DNA from: Hondaea fermentalgiana
Lineage: Eukaryota > Sar > Bigyra > Thraustochytrida > Thraustochytriidae
Assembly: GCA_014084085.1 (NCBI GenBank)
Contig: NPFB01000033.1
Span: forward strand, 1 to 39,169
Direction: 5' to 3'
Length of the DNA: 39,169 nt
Translations under genes and position numbers: made by a program
Notes under the pieces: model-generated
Told to the model about the DNA's origin: nothing
The model's database searches: none
Seen by the model: only the letters and a program-made list of their open reading frames with translations
Shown: one piece after another, positions 8,692-18,292 of the stretch
How positions within the stretch are numbered: the first letter of the stretch is position 1
Layout of the letters: each line of letters starts with the position of its first letter

Positions 8692-9588
8692 CTAGTCTAT
8701 TTTTTTTGCAAGTACAGTTTGATGCAGCACGACGTCCAGAAACTCTGCTGCGGCGTATACGCCGCCGAGAATGGCGCAGACGCTGGTAAGGAACTCGCTC
8801 CAAGCATGCTTGACCTCTTCCTTGTGTATTTTAATGGAAGAGAACTGGAAACGCAGAAAGAAACCTGGTTCCTCCACATGATTCAAAATGCCGAAGCTTG
8901 CAAGCGGGTTGTCATCACCAATACTCTTCTTGTAATAATATGTCGATGAGTACTGGTTGGAGGCCACGGCAGGGCGATAAAGACCTGCGTATGTAGTGGG
9001 AACAACCTTGACTTGATACTGATACTGGTACATGCCATCTGATTTAACGCCTGTTTTCCCCCGGAGCGGCCGTTCCATTCCAGGAAAGATCTCACCAAAA
9101 GCCAAATCATGAATGTGATGACTCGCATTGAATCGTTGCAGCGACTCATACGTGACAGACTTGGCCCCACGATTGAACTCGTCTGCATTGACGGGAGAAA
9201 CTTGCAAGAGTCCAGGTACCTTGCGTGCGTGCGCTGTTCCTTCGAGACGGCAGCCGACCTTGCGATCTGCCGTTGGTGTCTTTCGAAACTCAGGTGAAAA
9301 GTCTTCCATGACTTTGCTGTGATGTTGACCTCGGTAGTGAAGGTGCACGGCCTCGCAGGGCAGCTCGTAAAACTCAATGTCAACATATATCGCAACTGTT
9401 TCCGCCCCAGGACTCACGTCGAGCTCGAGCTTCTCCACGATCTGCACGTCCTGGAAAAAGATGAACTCTGACACCACGAGACACAGCATGAAGGCGTACG
9501 CAAGCAGCGAGACTACCGCCCCGGCAGCAGTTTTCTCGCGCACGCCCGCCAAGGACTTGCTAAAGGCCACATCGAAGCCCGCGAACAT
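8692..9588 (-). CDS. ERGIC2/3 (Erv41/Erv46) family ER-Golgi cargo receptor
   Basis: 298 residues, shorter than the usual ~380. Members cycle between ER and Golgi in COPII/COPI vesicles as a heteromeric cargo receptor. Visible parts: an N-terminal FDVAFSKSLAGVREKTAAG segment, a first membrane span (about residues 22-45), a lumenal beta-rich region with VGCRLEG, HHIHDLAFGEIFPGM and YQVKVVPTTYAG, and a second hydrophobic span with FLTSVCAILGGVYAAAEFLD. The protein ends exactly in KKID, which fits the KKxx COPI retrieval signal. The lumenal CxxC segment expected of Erv46/ERGIC3 is absent, as in Erv41/ERGIC2, but the C-terminus resembles ERGIC3, so paralogue identity is open. The ATG at 9588 is preferred; upstream in-frame codons are Arg/Ala-rich CG-repeat DNA. 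A GC dinucleotide tract (about 9590-9612) abuts the start. Confidence 0.88.
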   Translation of the reverse strand: MFAGFDVAFSKSLAGVREKTAAGAVVSLLAYAFMLCLVVSEFIFFQDVQIVEKLELDVSPGAETVAIYVDIEFYELPCEAVHLHYRGQHHSKVMEDFSPEFRKTPTADRKVGCRLEGTAHARKVPGLLQVSPVNADEFNRGAKSVTYESLQRFNASHHIHDLAFGEIFPGMERPLRGKTGVKSDGMYQYQYQVKVVPTTYAGLYRPAVASNQYSSTYYYKKSIGDDNPLASFGILNHVEEPGFFLRFQFSSIKIHKEEVKHAWSEFLTSVCAILGGVYAAAEFLDVVLHQTVLAKKID

Positions 9589-10402
9589 CGTGCGCGCGCG
9601 CGCACGCGCGCCCTCCTCGGCGGTCCGTGCGTTCAAGAAGTGCCACGAAGGGATCTCAATCGCGGACGTTTCGGATTTCCGGGACGAGAGACAAGGCTTC
9701 CGGAATTCCGAGACCAGACCTGACGCATTAGCACTCTATTTGATCGTCAGCTGCGCTCAAGGGTTGATGTGGCATGACTTTGCGCGTGTGAAGGAACCTC
9801 GTAGCGTGCGTGGCTCCGCCGGCCGTTGCAATGAAACTTTCATAAGAACGCAGAAGGGAGGGGCAGGCGAGCTATAACTCATGCATCGGAGAGCGCATCG
9901 CGTGGGGCAACAAAATGGAAAGCCTTGTCCGCGTGCGGGAGAAATTCGAAGGACGCAGGCGGTCCTGGATTTAACCGCGAAATGACCACCCCTGGATAGG
10001 GTAGCGGGAGCACATAGAGAACTCGAAAAGTTACCAGTTCAAATCCGATGCGCGTGTCCGTTTCGAGCCTGGTCTCAATGGGGGAGAAGGGAGAGGACCG
10101 TCTCTGATCGAGATGAACAGCAAGCTGCTCCCTCATGCCAGCTGCTCCCGCAGGCCAGCTGCTCCCGCAGACTAGCTCGCCGGTTTTTTTAGTCGATTGT
10201 GAGGGAGAATTGGTGTCGCCTCCAAGCCTCTCCTCGTCGGCGGCTCCGTTCTTGCATAGCAAGAGTCTGCCCGCAGCGAGTACTGCGTCTAGAGGAGCCA
10301 CATCCGGCGACAAACAATTCTTACATGTTAGTCACTGCCTGGCTTTTGGCGGCCCTGGACGATGGCCCGGCGCGGAAGTTTGGTCGGGGTGGGGGGATAG
10401 GG

Positions 10403-10418
10403 GGGGGGGCGCCCCCCC
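10403..10418. repeat. Perfect G7-CG-C7 palindrome
   Basis: A run of ten G (10400-10409) is followed by CG and seven C (10412-10418), giving a 16-bp perfect palindrome. It lies in gene-free DNA and could form a hairpin or be a site of replication slippage. Confidence 0.85.
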
Positions 10419-10744
10419 ACTGGCTGAGCGATCAACTGCACAAACAAACAGCGATGCCGTGGTTGCTTTCCTCTGACCTTCCACCGAGTCGTTTGGTTGG
10501 CCGTCCTTGCTCAAGTTTCTCTTGGTCAAGAGCACAAAAAATTGACAATTTTTCCCCGCGCGCGTCGCGCGATTCGCATCGCATCGCTCGCTTGTATGTT
10601 TCATGGCGAGATGCGCGACCGGCGAGACGTCGCCAGCCAAAGAAAGCCTTGCACAGTCGAGCGGGTTGAGATAAGAAAGACCCGTCTTGCAGAGCGAGAC
10701 TGGTGGAAGCCTCCGCGGCGAGTGGCTGGTCTCGCACGCGCAAG

Positions 10745-10828
10745 CAGGCGAGCAGACAGGCTAGCAAACAGGCGCGCAAACAGGCGAGCAAACAGGCACG
10801 TAAGCAGGCGCACAAACAAGCGGGCAGA
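10745..10828 (+). repeat. 12-bp minisatellite, seven units
   Basis: Seven back-to-back 12-bp units of consensus CAGGCGAGCAAA, each diverged by up to five bases. The period is a multiple of four and of three, so all frames stay open through it, but no domain is encoded. It shares words (CAGG, GCAAA) with the CTTG/CCTG microsatellites elsewhere in the window. Confidence 0.88.
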
Positions 10829-11062
10829 CCGTGCTGTTGTCGGCCGCGGCGGCCAGCCTGTGTGTGGGTGGACCATTAGTGTCCATTCTGCTCAAGAAGC
10901 TGCAGTATGGACGCTCTGATGAGGCTTCGGGGAAAGGTAAAGCCTTCTCCCGCAGCGCCCACAGCCAGTCAGGGCAGGCAAGCCTCGCGCGCAGCTACGA
11001 GAGACGCGGTCCGGCAGTAAGAAGGACGCTCGCGGCTCTGAGAAAGTAAAGCCGCCAAATAG

Positions 11063-11096
11063 TAGAGTAGAGCAGAGCAGAGCAGAGCAGAGCAAG
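11063..11096 (+). repeat. 5-bp (CAGAG) array
   Basis: Two TAGAG units and four CAGAG units followed by a degenerate one, in phase. The sequence is very like the 5-bp array in the LST8 leader at 4023-4062. A short ATG frame begins 15 bp downstream but closes after twelve codons. Confidence 0.85.
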
Positions 11097-11512
11097 CGAG
11101 CAAACGCGCAATGCCCGAGGCAAGTCCGGGGCTTGGCGTGGTGGTCTAGGCGCAGCGAGAGCGCGAGCGACAAGGCGAGGAGGTAGCAGCACCGCACACG
11201 TGCTCGAGCAATTGGTGCTGGAGATGCCGCACAGGCCACAGCAGCGCGCCAACGTTGTTGCATTGGCGCCGATGAGCGCAGAGCACGCTCATGAGCCTAT
11301 GCACGGAGAAGGAGGAGGGGGAGTAGGAAGAGGAAGAGGACAAGAAAGCGGGCGCCTACGGAGAGCCATTTCGAGCCCCCTTGGCTTGAGAGGCTTTGGC
11401 GGAGGGAAATTCATTAGAGATGTGAATTCGGACGGCGAAGAAATGCGTCTCGACGAAGAATTGTCACCCATCTGGCGGCCTACGGGACCTGGACAGAACT
11501 CTGCGAATCATA

Positions 11513-12186
11513 ATGTTGAGGAACAAAACACGACCCACCAAAGAGCCATGGAGACTGAAGAAGAAACAAATGGTCCAGCATCGACGACGATGGTCCGCCG
11601 AAGTATATCAGAAGGTGCAAGAATTGGGGCGAGACTCAATTGTTTCTCATCGAGTAATCCTCAAGATGCCGGGGCGCCTCGCCCGAGCCATCGCGGGCGG
11701 CTTCCGGCAAGAGATGTGCTTCCTCTTTGGATTTCACGCGACGAGGTCAGAATTGTATAATAGCTCTTGCACGTTCCCTGAGCAAGAGCACTTTTGTCGT
11801 TTTCATTTTTTTCTCTACGCCTCGTTAGATCCAATTCGCGAGCTACTACATGCGGAACAGATCCGCCAAGGTCGAGGATCTATTTTCATGGACAATTTAG
11901 CTTTTTCTTCAGGCAAAATTATGACGCCAAGCAGGAAACAAAGGGGGAACTGGCTGGTTCAAATTTTCAATTTTCTCGCCTCGAGAGCTTGAGACATTGT
12001 AGGCTTCTCCTCTGTCGCATTAGAGCTCACGAGGAGACAAACTTGGAGCAAAGTATAGAAGCAAGAGCACCTGTCAGCGTTTCTCTCTTGGTTCGCCATG
12101 CGTTCCATGAAATCACGCAGACATGGCAAATTGCAGAACGCGATCGTTTTTTCCAAGCTGGCCGTCGAGCTGGTATGATCAGCTGA
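11513..12186 (+). CDS. Hypothetical two-exon gene, unrecognised
   Basis: Candidate only. Exon 1 is 11513-11745 and exon 2 is 11829-12186, joined across an 83-bp intron with donor ACGAG|GTCAGA and acceptor CTCGTTAG|A after a strong pyrimidine tract. The splice moves the reading frame from one long open frame exactly into the next, giving 196 residues. Background supporting it: this stretch is less GC-rich than its surroundings, so long open frames are less expected by chance, and the end of exon 1 uses C/G-ending codons like the known genes. The product is basic at the N-terminus (KEPWRLKKKQMVQHRRRW), with no domain I recognise and no membrane span. The 5' end is uncertain: the frame is open back to about 11426 and a competing frame from 11224 overlaps exon 1. 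The donor is not ideal. Confidence 0.33.
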
Positions 12187-12701
12187 CGCGAGCACGCTTG
12201 AAAAACTGTTTACGCTAAGACAGGAGCCATCGTCTCCTGAAACAAGTTTACCTTCTCATACTATCAATTGCAACTACATTTTCGACATAATACACGCGAT
12301 GGCAAAATTCAAACGATATTCCTGTGTCATATCTCACATTAGGACCATAAACCAGCGTGTCGTGTAAAAAGTCAAAACTATCACTTCTCCGTTCTGGCCG
12401 AAAAAGCCTCCTTCTGTGCGGGTTGAAGATTAGTTATTAAAGGGAGGCGGTGGGAAGAAGAAGGGAAGAATTTCTAGCCTGCCTTCTCGGGCAGTTTCTC
12501 TCGTTGATGACTCGATTAAAAGCGGCGCAGTTCGTTCTGAGTATGCACCGGGATGAAGTAGGTAGCGACGCGAACAAGCGTTTCTCTTTGAGTAAGGAGA
12601 CTTCGAGACATGGTTTCCGGGGCCAACTCTGATCCCCATAATAAAAAAATTGGTCTGCATCTCCAGCGAATCATCCTTTATACTCCTGATAGAGCGCAGC
12701 T

Positions 12702-12737
12702 TGCTGCTGTTGTTGTTGCTGTTGCTGCTGCTGCTGT

Positions 12738-12805
<68 letters not shown>
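12702..12805 (+). repeat. (CTG)n microsatellite, left of gap
   Basis: Starts as mixed CTG/TTG units and becomes a pure CTG run that enters the N block. CAG is on the minus strand. No convincing coding frame contains it: in every frame it gives a homopolymer embedded in low-quality sequence. Confidence 0.93.
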
Positions 12806-12905
12806 NNNNNNNNNNNNNNNNNNNNNNNNNNNNNNNNNNNNNNNNNNNNNNNNNNNNNNNNNNNNNNNNNNNNNNNNNNNNNNNNNNNNNNNNNNNNNNN
12901 NNNNN
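12806..12905. other. Assembly gap (100 N)
   Basis: Exactly 100 N, the usual placeholder for a gap of unknown size. Both sides are pure CTG, so the gap almost surely represents an unresolved expansion of the same repeat. Confidence 0.97.

Positions 12906-12958
<53 letters not shown>
12906..12958 (+). repeat. (CTG)n microsatellite, right of gap
   Basis: Uninterrupted CTG units continue from the gap to 12958. With the left arm, at least about 150 bp of repeat are present before counting whatever the gap hides. Confidence 0.93.
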
Positions 12959-13072
12959 AGGTTGCACTGTTCATCCCCTCTCCCAATTTCCAGAGTCAAG
13001 CTAAGCTCAAGCTGGCGCATGTCGTCAACCAATCGGGCCCCGTTGTGTCTGTCGAGACAGGCTCCTCGCCAT

Positions 13073-13108
13073 CCGTAGGCATCCATCCATCCATCCATCC
13101 ATGCATCC
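13073..13108 (+). repeat. (CATC)n tetranucleotide array
   Basis: About seven CATC units with one CATG interruption, shortly downstream of the CTG tract. Intergenic. Confidence 0.85.
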
Positions 13109-14069
13109 TTCGCGCCTCTTTCAACGGCGCAGGTGTCCAGGCCGCAACCAGACCGGACGCGCGCGCTCCCACATGCATTTTGACCTTGTGTGTCGCTGCG
13201 GTAAATCTGACAACCCTCCGCTAATGCCAGGCTCGACTCCACTCCTGAGACGAGACAAGTCGAGACGAGATGCCCCTCGCATCCCGTACGCACTGCATGC
13301 ATGCAGACGCAACACGCCGGCGCGTCGCCGAGCTCGAAGCCAACCAAAGTACAGAAACCTGTGTCTCCAGAACCCGCGCTCGAGTCCGGGATCAGCTCGC
13401 GAGCTCGTGCGCACGAAGGCGATGGGCGCGCGTCCGCAGGCCCAACGGCCAGGCGGGGCAAGCCAGTCAGGCGTCCGGGCCGTCGAGACAGGCAAGCATG
13501 GGTGGGGCCTCTAGCAGGTTCTTGGAGACAAAGCTCGCTTTTGCGCTCCCTCTCGCGGGATCTTGATCGATCGTCTGACTCGAGTGAGGAGACGCACGCA
13601 CTCGGCTCTGGAGTCTGGGAGTAAGCTGCGAAAGGAGAGGTTTGCGCGCGCGCATGTATGTATGTGTGCGTGCGTGGCTCGTAGCAGAGTCTTCTGCGTA
13701 GACGTAGACGGGGTGATTCTCTGGGCGCAGGCTGGCAGGCAGGCTTGGGAACCTTCTGGCAGGCAGTCGCCAGAACGACGGGGAACCGGGCAGCCACAAT
13801 GAGACGCAACGGGCAGTCGACGCTAGCTAGCTAGGGACGCCTGCGTTCGAATCGATTGTCATCGCCATGATCGATTGATCGACCGATCGATTAACGTAAA
13901 CGGCTCAATCCCGGATCCCGCGCGAAAAGCATTTATTGCGCGAACAGACTCGCGCCAGCCCTCGAGCCGCGAGGACCGGCAGAGCAAAGGACCGACCGAG
14001 TAACCGACCATCCTGCTGCTTTGAAGTCAGGCAGCATGCCGTTCCGAGCGATCGTTCCCCTATGCTTCA

Positions 14070-14114
14070 CATAGCATCGCATCACATCGCACAGCGTCGC
14101 GTCGCGTTGAGTCG
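14070..14114 (+). repeat. 5-bp (CATCG/CGTCG) array
   Basis: Nine in-phase 5-bp units grade from CATCG-like to CGTCG-like. Intergenic. Confidence 0.8.
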
Positions 14115-14594
14115 ATCTTTTCAACGCACGAGCCAGAGTCCCTGAGTTGGTCTCTAGCCAGCTATGCTGGCTAGCTAGCGCTTGGGCAGACGCATGTCGT
14201 CGTGCCATGCCAAAGCTTCTCCGGCCGCGGCTATTCGAGCTCGGACCTCCCGCGGAGCGCTCCCTGGCATCGATGTTCGTGCTGCCAGAGGCCGACACGC
14301 GCGTCCAACCGCCACGAGGCCGAGCCAGGTCTTTCGCCCTTCGACAGACAGACCACTCACTTTGTCTGAGTTTCCTGTCTTTCCAACACACATCTCGCCT
14401 TCCCAGGTTCCGAGACGCAATCGTTGCAGCAGCCAGCAGCCAGCTGCCTCCGTCGCGAGCCGTCCTTAGCCTTCTGTTCTACCGGTGGCGGCTTCTAGCG
14501 CCCTTTTCCAGCCCCTCGCACGAGGCGACGCCCGCCGTTTGTGACTGTGTGCAGGATTTTTGCAGGACTCAGGGACGGAGTAGGAAGGCATTCT

Positions 14595-14610
14595 CCAATA
14601 GTTTTATTGG
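14595..14610. repeat. CCAAT-containing palindrome
   Basis: CCAATA (14595-14600), a GTTT spacer, then TATTGG (14605-14610): a perfect 6-bp inverted repeat that presents a CCAAT box on both strands. No gene start is adjacent, so a promoter role is only a possibility. Confidence 0.6.
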
Positions 14611-16384
14611 GGAGGGGGGGAGGTTGAGCGTCGGCTCCGCAGGGCCAGGTAGGCCTCGAGAGGCCCCAGCCAGGCCAAACCGTCGATCTTGGCCAAAAGG
14701 TAGAGAACCCGAAAGAAGGGCCTCGCCTGCCTGTTTGCCTGCTGCCTGCCCGTCCGCAGCCGCTCGCTGGAACGGCGCTCCAGGCTCCATTTTCTATGTG
14801 GGGTCAGGCCGGGTCGAGCAGTTTCGGCATAGGTTTTCAGCTCGCGCGGACATGGTAAGCAGCGAGGTACTTGCGGTTGCTGCTCCGAGTTGATTTGCGA
14901 CGCATGCTCACGCCGGGGCGACCTGAGAAGTCCCGGTCGGTGGGTCAGTGAGTCGCTGTCGGTGGAATGGGTGTGGCGAGTGGCGGCTCATCCAAATGCC
15001 AGCGAAGTGAGCTGCGATCGGCCCATGAACATGAACGAAGCGGGTGCTCAAACTGCCAGCCAGCCAGCCACCTATACTTCGAATACATGCCGAGAGTTGC
15101 ACAGGGCTGCAAAGCGTGCAGCAATCCTCAAGCCTGCAGTGCGCAGCCCTGGCGGTTACATAAGCGAGGGAGCGCTGCCGCAGAGGTCCAGCAAGCTGCC
15201 TCAACGCGCGTTCATGCGGCCGGTGGCCAGCGCCTAGCGATGCCCCTCCTTTCGCTGCTCCTGGGCAGCGTCCGCGTCCGCGTCGCCAGCTCCCCTTCAA
15301 CGCGTCCTCAAACGGGTAGACCAACGCCCACAGCCGCTGGAAAAGAGGGCCTCACAAAAAGCCTTGGCTCTAGCACCCACAGCCAATAGGAATCTGTTGG
15401 TTCCTTTCGGACTGTGGATCTCCCGGATTGTCGGGAAACTTAATTGTTGAATAGGTGGGAGCGGGCAACGGCTTTTCATTTCTGCCCACACCTAGCTTCA
15501 CGTCGCGCGTGCTGGAGGGAGTTCATTTACCCCGCTCTCTTGCATCTGCGACAACAACTAACATCCGAGACGGTACGCGTTCTTGCCGCCAGGCCAAGCG
15601 CGGCGGGTTTCGCTGTGCTTGCGCATCGCAAGAGAGCGATCGCGTGGCGAGAGAGAAGCCTCGATACGTTCCTAAGTCGGCGCCAACACGAGTGAGTAGC
15701 GGAAGCAACGGCGAGTCGACCGATCGCAGCGTTTCGAGTCAAAACCAGCACGCGATGCGTGCGTTTGTGGGTGGATCGCGAAACGGAAGCAGGAAATGCC
15801 GCGGCCCGGGAAAGCTGCGGACCTGCTCAGGGCGCTGCGGTAAGAGAAATCCTTGACGATACTCGCCTATGCGTTGAATTTTTCTTTTTGCTGCGCGCGA
15901 AGTTCATGCACCCGTATTGCCGCAACGTAAACATGGCTACGAACGGTCTAATCTGGCGAGTAGAAGAGCCTGGCATGCCAACGACACTTTGCAACTGTCT
16001 GGACCACGAAAGGCCTCGCTTCTCTCAGGGAGCCCCATCTGCGCGAGCGGTTTTACCGATGAAACTACTGTTTAAGAGGAAAGTCTTGGCGCATGGCTCC
16101 GCAAGCCTTTTCTATTTCGAAACAGAACGAGGTGCGATTGAGTTGTAAAGTCCTCAAAGGCAGCGAAATCCTGGTGTTTAACTGATCTGTCTTGGGTAGG
16201 CTTTTTTACTAGTAGAGTCGCTGCGGTGTGGTGGCGAGTCTGAACCCCCTCTCCCCCTCGGCCCAGAGATAGCCCCTCTATCTAGAGCGAGCCAGCCACG
16301 AAGCCCAGAGCCAAGCTAGATTGTAGAGACTAGCTTGCAGACACTCGCAAATTGGAAATACGCATCACACTGTCGTCGCCCATC

Positions 16385-16844
16385 ATGCCGAGCGAGCCTA
16401 CGTCCACAACATACGGCAATGCAGGCTCCGGCCTTGCGCAGTTCTCGGAAGCGCAGATCCAGAGCATCATGATGTCCTTGGCGTTGACCTTGGAGAACCC
16501 TGCTGCCGACAACGAGATTCCGCTAAATGTGATTCGAAGAGCAGGTCAACACCTTTATCGCGAGCGGCTTTACACCGTGCCCGAGCTTCCCGTTTGGACG
16601 CCCGCAATGGCTGCAGCAACTACAAGCGAGCGTACGTCAAACAGCGGACAGCGTCGTTTCCCATAATATGCATAAAATTGGTTAATGACAAATTCTGTAA
16701 AATGTGCAGCTCATTTTGCCGCGGCAAGCATACACGGAGAACGACGTGCATTCGGAGTGCGCGAGTCTGAATCCTGTCATCACGACTCGGCAGACCGGCG
16801 GCGGCGCGGGGTGGCGAGTTGCTCAGACCTGTCTCTTGAACTAG
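16385..16844 (+). CDS. Hypothetical small two-exon gene, unrecognised
   Basis: Candidate only. The ATG at 16385 opens an 82-codon stretch with strongly C/G-biased third positions, like the known genes here, encoding among others FSEAQIQSIMMSLALTLE and NVIRRAGQHLYRERLYTV. A GTACGT donor at 16632 is followed by a TTAATGAC branch-like motif. An AG at 16727-16728 would join it in phase to 37 further codons with the same bias, ending at TAG 16842-16844: about 120 residues. The alternative AG at 16708-16709 gives a longer, less coding-like tail to 17041. No domain, signal peptide or membrane span is evident. It sits alone in the repeat-rich middle of the window. The first exon is more believable than the splice. 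Confidence 0.4.
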
Positions 16845-17672
16845 GCCTAACATGTAAAAACCAGTTCTTTTCCATTATAAAGTGGAAGATCTCAAAGATC
16901 CCGTCGCACTACCAGCAGAAGCTGGGTAGAATTGACATTAATATGCATGCAGTAGCCCCACCCCACTCCCCTCCCTTCCGGCTGCGGAAGAACGCACGCA
17001 CGCCTCAAGGCTCCGTCCGTGTCAGCCGACCAGCCCGGTGAGATTGGCCGGGATCTGCCCCTGATGACGTATACTAGACAAGCAGCAGGCTTACATTACA
17101 GCCAGGCACTAATCGAGCTTGACAGTGAATCATCGATGAGAAGAGGTGCAAAAGAGCCTCGCCGCCATGGCAGAGCGAGAGAGTCTTGGTGAACGCTGAC
17201 ATGACCGTGCGCGCCGACCCGCGCGGCTAACAGCAAGCAGCCTGGCGTCGATACAGAGCTTGCACTAGCTCGTTCTTCCAGCTGCCGCTCTTCCAGCATG
17301 GAGGCAAAGCCTTGCAGCACGCCTTGCAGCTCATCGCCGAAAAGAAAGGCGTTGAACCCCATTCTTTCCGTCTTTTCTGTTGTCCACGACGGGGCGAGCG
17401 ACTGCGAGGCTGCAGCCAGCCAGGTCAGACTCCACCACAGAAGTCCGAACTGGCGCAGCAGGCAAGCACTGCACGTAAACAAGTCTCGCCATTGGTCGTC
17501 GGCTTGCTGCCTGGCTTCTGACTGCTCCTGCTTGTGCTGGCATTTTGGCAAACAGACGCAAGGTTCGTCCACTTTTAGTATCGCTGGCCCCATCCATTAG
17601 GTCTTGCTCAGGTGACCGGTGCCACCGATCGATTGACCACCAACGAGGTCATCGCCTCCCCGAACGACTTGG

Positions 17673-17740
17673 GCCACGCCACGCCACGCCACGCCTCGCC
17701 TCGCCACGCCACGCCTCGCCAAGCCAGGCCATGCCAGGCC
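17673..17740 (+). repeat. 5-bp (GCCAC/GCCTC) array
   Basis: Thirteen consecutive units share GCC at positions 1-3, with variable last two bases (AC, TC, AA, AG, AT). Intergenic. Confidence 0.88.
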
Positions 17741-18260
17741 GGGACGGCCGTTTCTCGAGAAGGAAGCTGGAGAGCGGGAGCAAGCTAGGCGTCGCCAGTG
17801 GGGCGCCCCGCGGCGAGGGTTAGTCAGACCGCCTGCCCCAGTCAGACGCACACTCTCATTGATTGTCAGATCTTACACTAGCAAGAACACGCGCTCGGTC
17901 GAGATGCCATGGCCGGCCCATCGCGGGTCGGCACGAAGGAGGTGGGTCGGCGAGCACGGCCGGCCAGCACGACTGTCTGCATCTCCTGTAAGCGTCGGCA
18001 GGAGCCCGGCCGGCGCTGGCCGCAAGAGACGGCTGCCACGGGCTGCGCGCAGGGTCCTCGAATGCGCCGGCTCGTGACCCAGATCAGCGAGCTCGCGCCG
18101 CGAGAGAGTGAGTTCTTGGTGGACAGGAACGACAAGATTAGCAAAACATGTGTATACTCGATTGGGTACCGCAGAGAGGAGGAAACTGCGGGGTGCGGCC
18201 AACCACCGACGGCCTCAACGGTCCCGACCAGGCAGCAACCGCCGCCTGAGAGTGAGACCC

Positions 18261-18292
18261 CGCTCGCTTGCTCGCTCGCTCGCTCGCTCGCT
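18261..18292 (+). repeat. (CGCT)n tetranucleotide array
   Basis: About eight CGCT units with one CTTG-type interruption; intergenic. A related GAGC/GAAC array lies about 290 bp downstream. Confidence 0.85.

Larger units (their letters stand above)
9589..11512. other. Gene-poor region with minisatellite and G/C palindrome
   Basis: No recognisable gene on either strand. Contents: an alternating CG tract right upstream of the ERGIC-like gene, a perfect G7-CG-C7 palindrome at 10403-10418, a seven-unit 12-bp minisatellite at 10745-10828, and a 5-bp array at 11063-11096. Long open frames here are biased in composition (Arg/Ala/Cys-rich) and overlap on both strands, as expected by chance in GC-rich DNA. 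An open frame from 11224 overlaps the hypothetical gene downstream and may belong to its 5' part. Confidence 0.6.
12187..16384. other. Gene-poor region rich in simple repeats
   Basis: 4.2 kb without a recognisable gene. It contains the interrupted (CTG)n tract with an N gap (12702-12958), a CATC array (13073-13108), a GATC/GATT-rich palindromic patch (about 13863-13893), a 5-bp array (14070-14114) and a CCAATA-GTTT-TATTGG palindrome (14595-14610). The frame ending at 16148 could give about 80 residues from an ATG at 15904, but its codon use is not distinctive. Other frames are Arg/Ser/Ala-rich and overlap on both strands. Confidence 0.55.

Noticed and set aside
10030..10060. GTTCAAATCC, resembling a tRNA B box
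   Set aside because: The flanking bases cannot form a T-arm stem, there is no acceptor-stem pairing and no proper A box upstream.
10745..10828. Possible CRISPR-like array
   Set aside because: Units are directly tandem with no spacers and the genome is eukaryotic; it is a minisatellite.
12430..13809. Minus-strand frame through the CTG repeat, giving a poly-Ser/poly-Ala protein
   Set aside because: The frame is held open by the triplet repeat and N gap; flanks are low-quality sequence with no recognisable domain, and all frames remain open through the repeat.
13838..13862. GTTCGAATC, resembling a tRNA T-loop
   Set aside because: No T-stem or acceptor-stem complementarity; it sits in a GATC/TCGA-rich palindromic patch.
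15904..16148. 80-codon ATG frame
   Set aside because: No codon bias, no domain, and no splice signals that would extend it convincingly.
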